A DNA stretch of 13,356 bases from VFZS01 sp964353255 (GTDB taxonomy: Bacteria > Acidobacteriota > Terriglobia > Bryobacterales > Bryobacteraceae). Positions within the stretch are counted from its first letter, which is position 1, and the number at the start of each line of letters is the position of its first letter. A program made the position numbers and the translations under genes. The notes under the pieces were generated by a model that worked only from the letters and a program-made list of their open reading frames with translations, had not been told where the DNA came from and ran no database searches. Below, in pieces: positions 12,343 through 13,356 of the stretch. The DNA is taken from the NCBI GenBank assembly GCA_964353255.1, contig CAYGVJ010000145.1, forward strand, positions 1 to 13,356, in the 5' to 3' direction.

Positions 12343-13256
12343 GGCGCTGGCTCTTCCTGATGCTGGTTCCAGCCGCGGTGCCGGCTCAAGAGACGGTCAT
12401 CCGGGTTGACGTGCGCCTGGTGCGGATCCTGGCCACGGTCAAGAACCCGGCCGGGGAGCCGGTCGGGTCGCTCGAGAAGGGCGACTTCGAGATCTTCGAC
12501 AACGGCGTCCGCCAGGAGCCGGCGGTCTTTGAGCGCTACACGGAACAGCCGCTGTCGGTCGCGGTGCTGGTGGACACCAGCGCCTCCACCGGCATCGAGC
12601 TGAGCTACGAAATCCGCTCCGTCGAGCGTTTTCTGAAGGCGTTTCTGGCGGAAGGGAATCCCAGGGACGCCGCGTCGCTATACAGCTTCAACTACCAGGT
12701 CACACTTGAGTCCAGCTTCACGCAAAGCCTGAGCCAGTTCGAGCGATCTTTGCGAGGGCTGAAAAGCGAGGGCGGGACCAGCCTCTACGACGCCCTCTGC
12801 CTGGCCTCGCGGAGCCTCGAGGACCGCGAGGGCCGGCACGTGGTCGTGCTGGTGACCGACGGCGGGGACACCACCAGCTCGAAGAGCTATCACCAGGCGC
12901 TCGAGGCGGCCCAGTTGGCCGATGCGGTCCTCTATCCCATCCTGGTGATGCCCATCACCAACGAGCCCGGGCGGAACATCGGAGGCGAGAACGCGCTGAC
13001 GAACCTGGCCGCAGGCACCGGCGGCCGGGTTTTCGCCCCCACGGTCGGGGAGTCGCTGGATGCCGCTTTTGCCGAGATCCTGCGCGAGCTGCGCACGCAG
13101 TACTTGCTGGCCTACTACCCCAGGAACGTGCCGCCCACCAAGGACCGGTTCCATCGCCTGGAGGTCAAGGTGCGCCGGCCGGATTTGCGGGTCCTGACCC
13201 GCAGCGGCTATTATGGTGAGGCGGAGGAGGGGCGCGGCTGGCGCCCCGCACGCTGA
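12339..13256 (+). CDS. Secreted VWFA-related protein of the acidobacterial type
   Basis: A 305-residue protein. The ATG at 12339 overlaps the moaDE stop (ATGA) and opens a signal peptide (MRRWLFLMLVPAAVPAQ). A short beta-rich segment follows (VDVRLVRILATVKN, LEKGDFEIFDNGVRQE), then a von Willebrand A domain from about 72, with the metal-binding MIDAS motif DTSAS (79-83), a GGTSLYDAL segment and VLVTDGGD. The C-terminus has YLLAYYPRNVPP and a closing beta segment ending RSGYYG. This architecture matches the VWFA-related family expanded in Acidobacteria, presumed to act in protein binding outside the cytoplasm. Its link to molybdopterin synthase is only positional. Confidence 0.9.
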   Translation: MRRWLFLMLVPAAVPAQETVIRVDVRLVRILATVKNPAGEPVGSLEKGDFEIFDNGVRQEPAVFERYTEQPLSVAVLVDTSASTGIELSYEIRSVERFLKAFLAEGNPRDAASLYSFNYQVTLESSFTQSLSQFERSLRGLKSEGGTSLYDALCLASRSLEDREGRHVVVLVTDGGDTTSSKSYHQALEAAQLADAVLYPILVMPITNEPGRNIGGENALTNLAAGTGGRVFAPTVGESLDAAFAEILRELRTQYLLAYYPRNVPPTKDRFHRLEVKVRRPDLRVLTRSGYYGEAEEGRGWRPAR

Positions 13257-13356
13257 GGGAGGCTGCTGAAAAAGCCCTGGTTTTTCGTGGCACAGGCATT
13301 CAGCCCAATGTCATTTAGTTTTCCCACAACCGCACACACCGGGCTCCGTAGGGCGG
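13257..13356. other. Non-coding window end, possible IS-end remnant
   Basis: After the VWFA stop, GGCTGCTGAAAAAGCC followed by GGTTTTTC resembles terminal sequences often seen in transposon remnants, and GAAAAA/TTTTTC can form a weak stem around GCCCTGG. No transposase frame is visible before the window ends, so neither a terminator nor an insertion sequence is established. Confidence 0.3.

Overview
The window looks like GC-rich chromosomal DNA of an Acidobacteriota member, probably of the Solibacter/Bryobacter type. The best marker is a VWFA-related protein of the acidobacterial type (12339-13256). Tat-exported sulfatase and molybdenum hydroxylase genes and small secreted paralogues fit this. 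The assignment is inferred from gene content; no 16S or marker protein is present.

Layout. Positions 1-55 are the 3' part of a tRNA-Val(GAC) with encoded CCA, followed by a convergent gene for a secreted two-domain protein (73-852). Positions 1026-7400 hold a mosaic. Its constant element is the 3' end of a xanthine dehydrogenase/isoquinoline 1-oxidoreductase-type large-subunit gene (IorB-like), present as six broken copies (A-F), all on the minus strand, all but one gene-end intact to the same GGGGGTGA stop. The only full-length copy is at 7339-9474. Between successive tails sit one or two genes: a Cys-type sulfatase, an MNT/HEPN pair (the only one on the plus strand), an FGE-like secreted protein, an orphan HicB-like antitoxin, a second FGE-like protein, and a BrnT/antitoxin pair that has replaced the last codons of the full-length gene. 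The pattern resembles a cassette array whose recurring joint is a gene tail.

Right of the array (minus strand) are the intact large subunit, its 2Fe-2S small subunit (overlapping start/stop) and two tandem SnoaL/DUF4440-like putative lipoproteins. A YbgC-type thioesterase gene (minus) then diverges from a plus-strand pair: a MoaD-MoaE fusion and the VWFA protein. The MoaD-MoaE protein makes the molybdopterin used by enzymes such as the neighbouring hydroxylase, which is a plausible functional link.

The most unusual signals are (1) the gene-tail cassette array, (2) the two FGE-like paralogues, whose last 25-26 residues before a conserved GFRC end are hypervariable, mostly at codon positions 1 and 2, as in targets of diversity-generating retroelements, although no reverse transcriptase or template repeat is visible here, and (3) a palindromic element with a matching empty site in the sister leader. 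All alignments and counts were done by hand.
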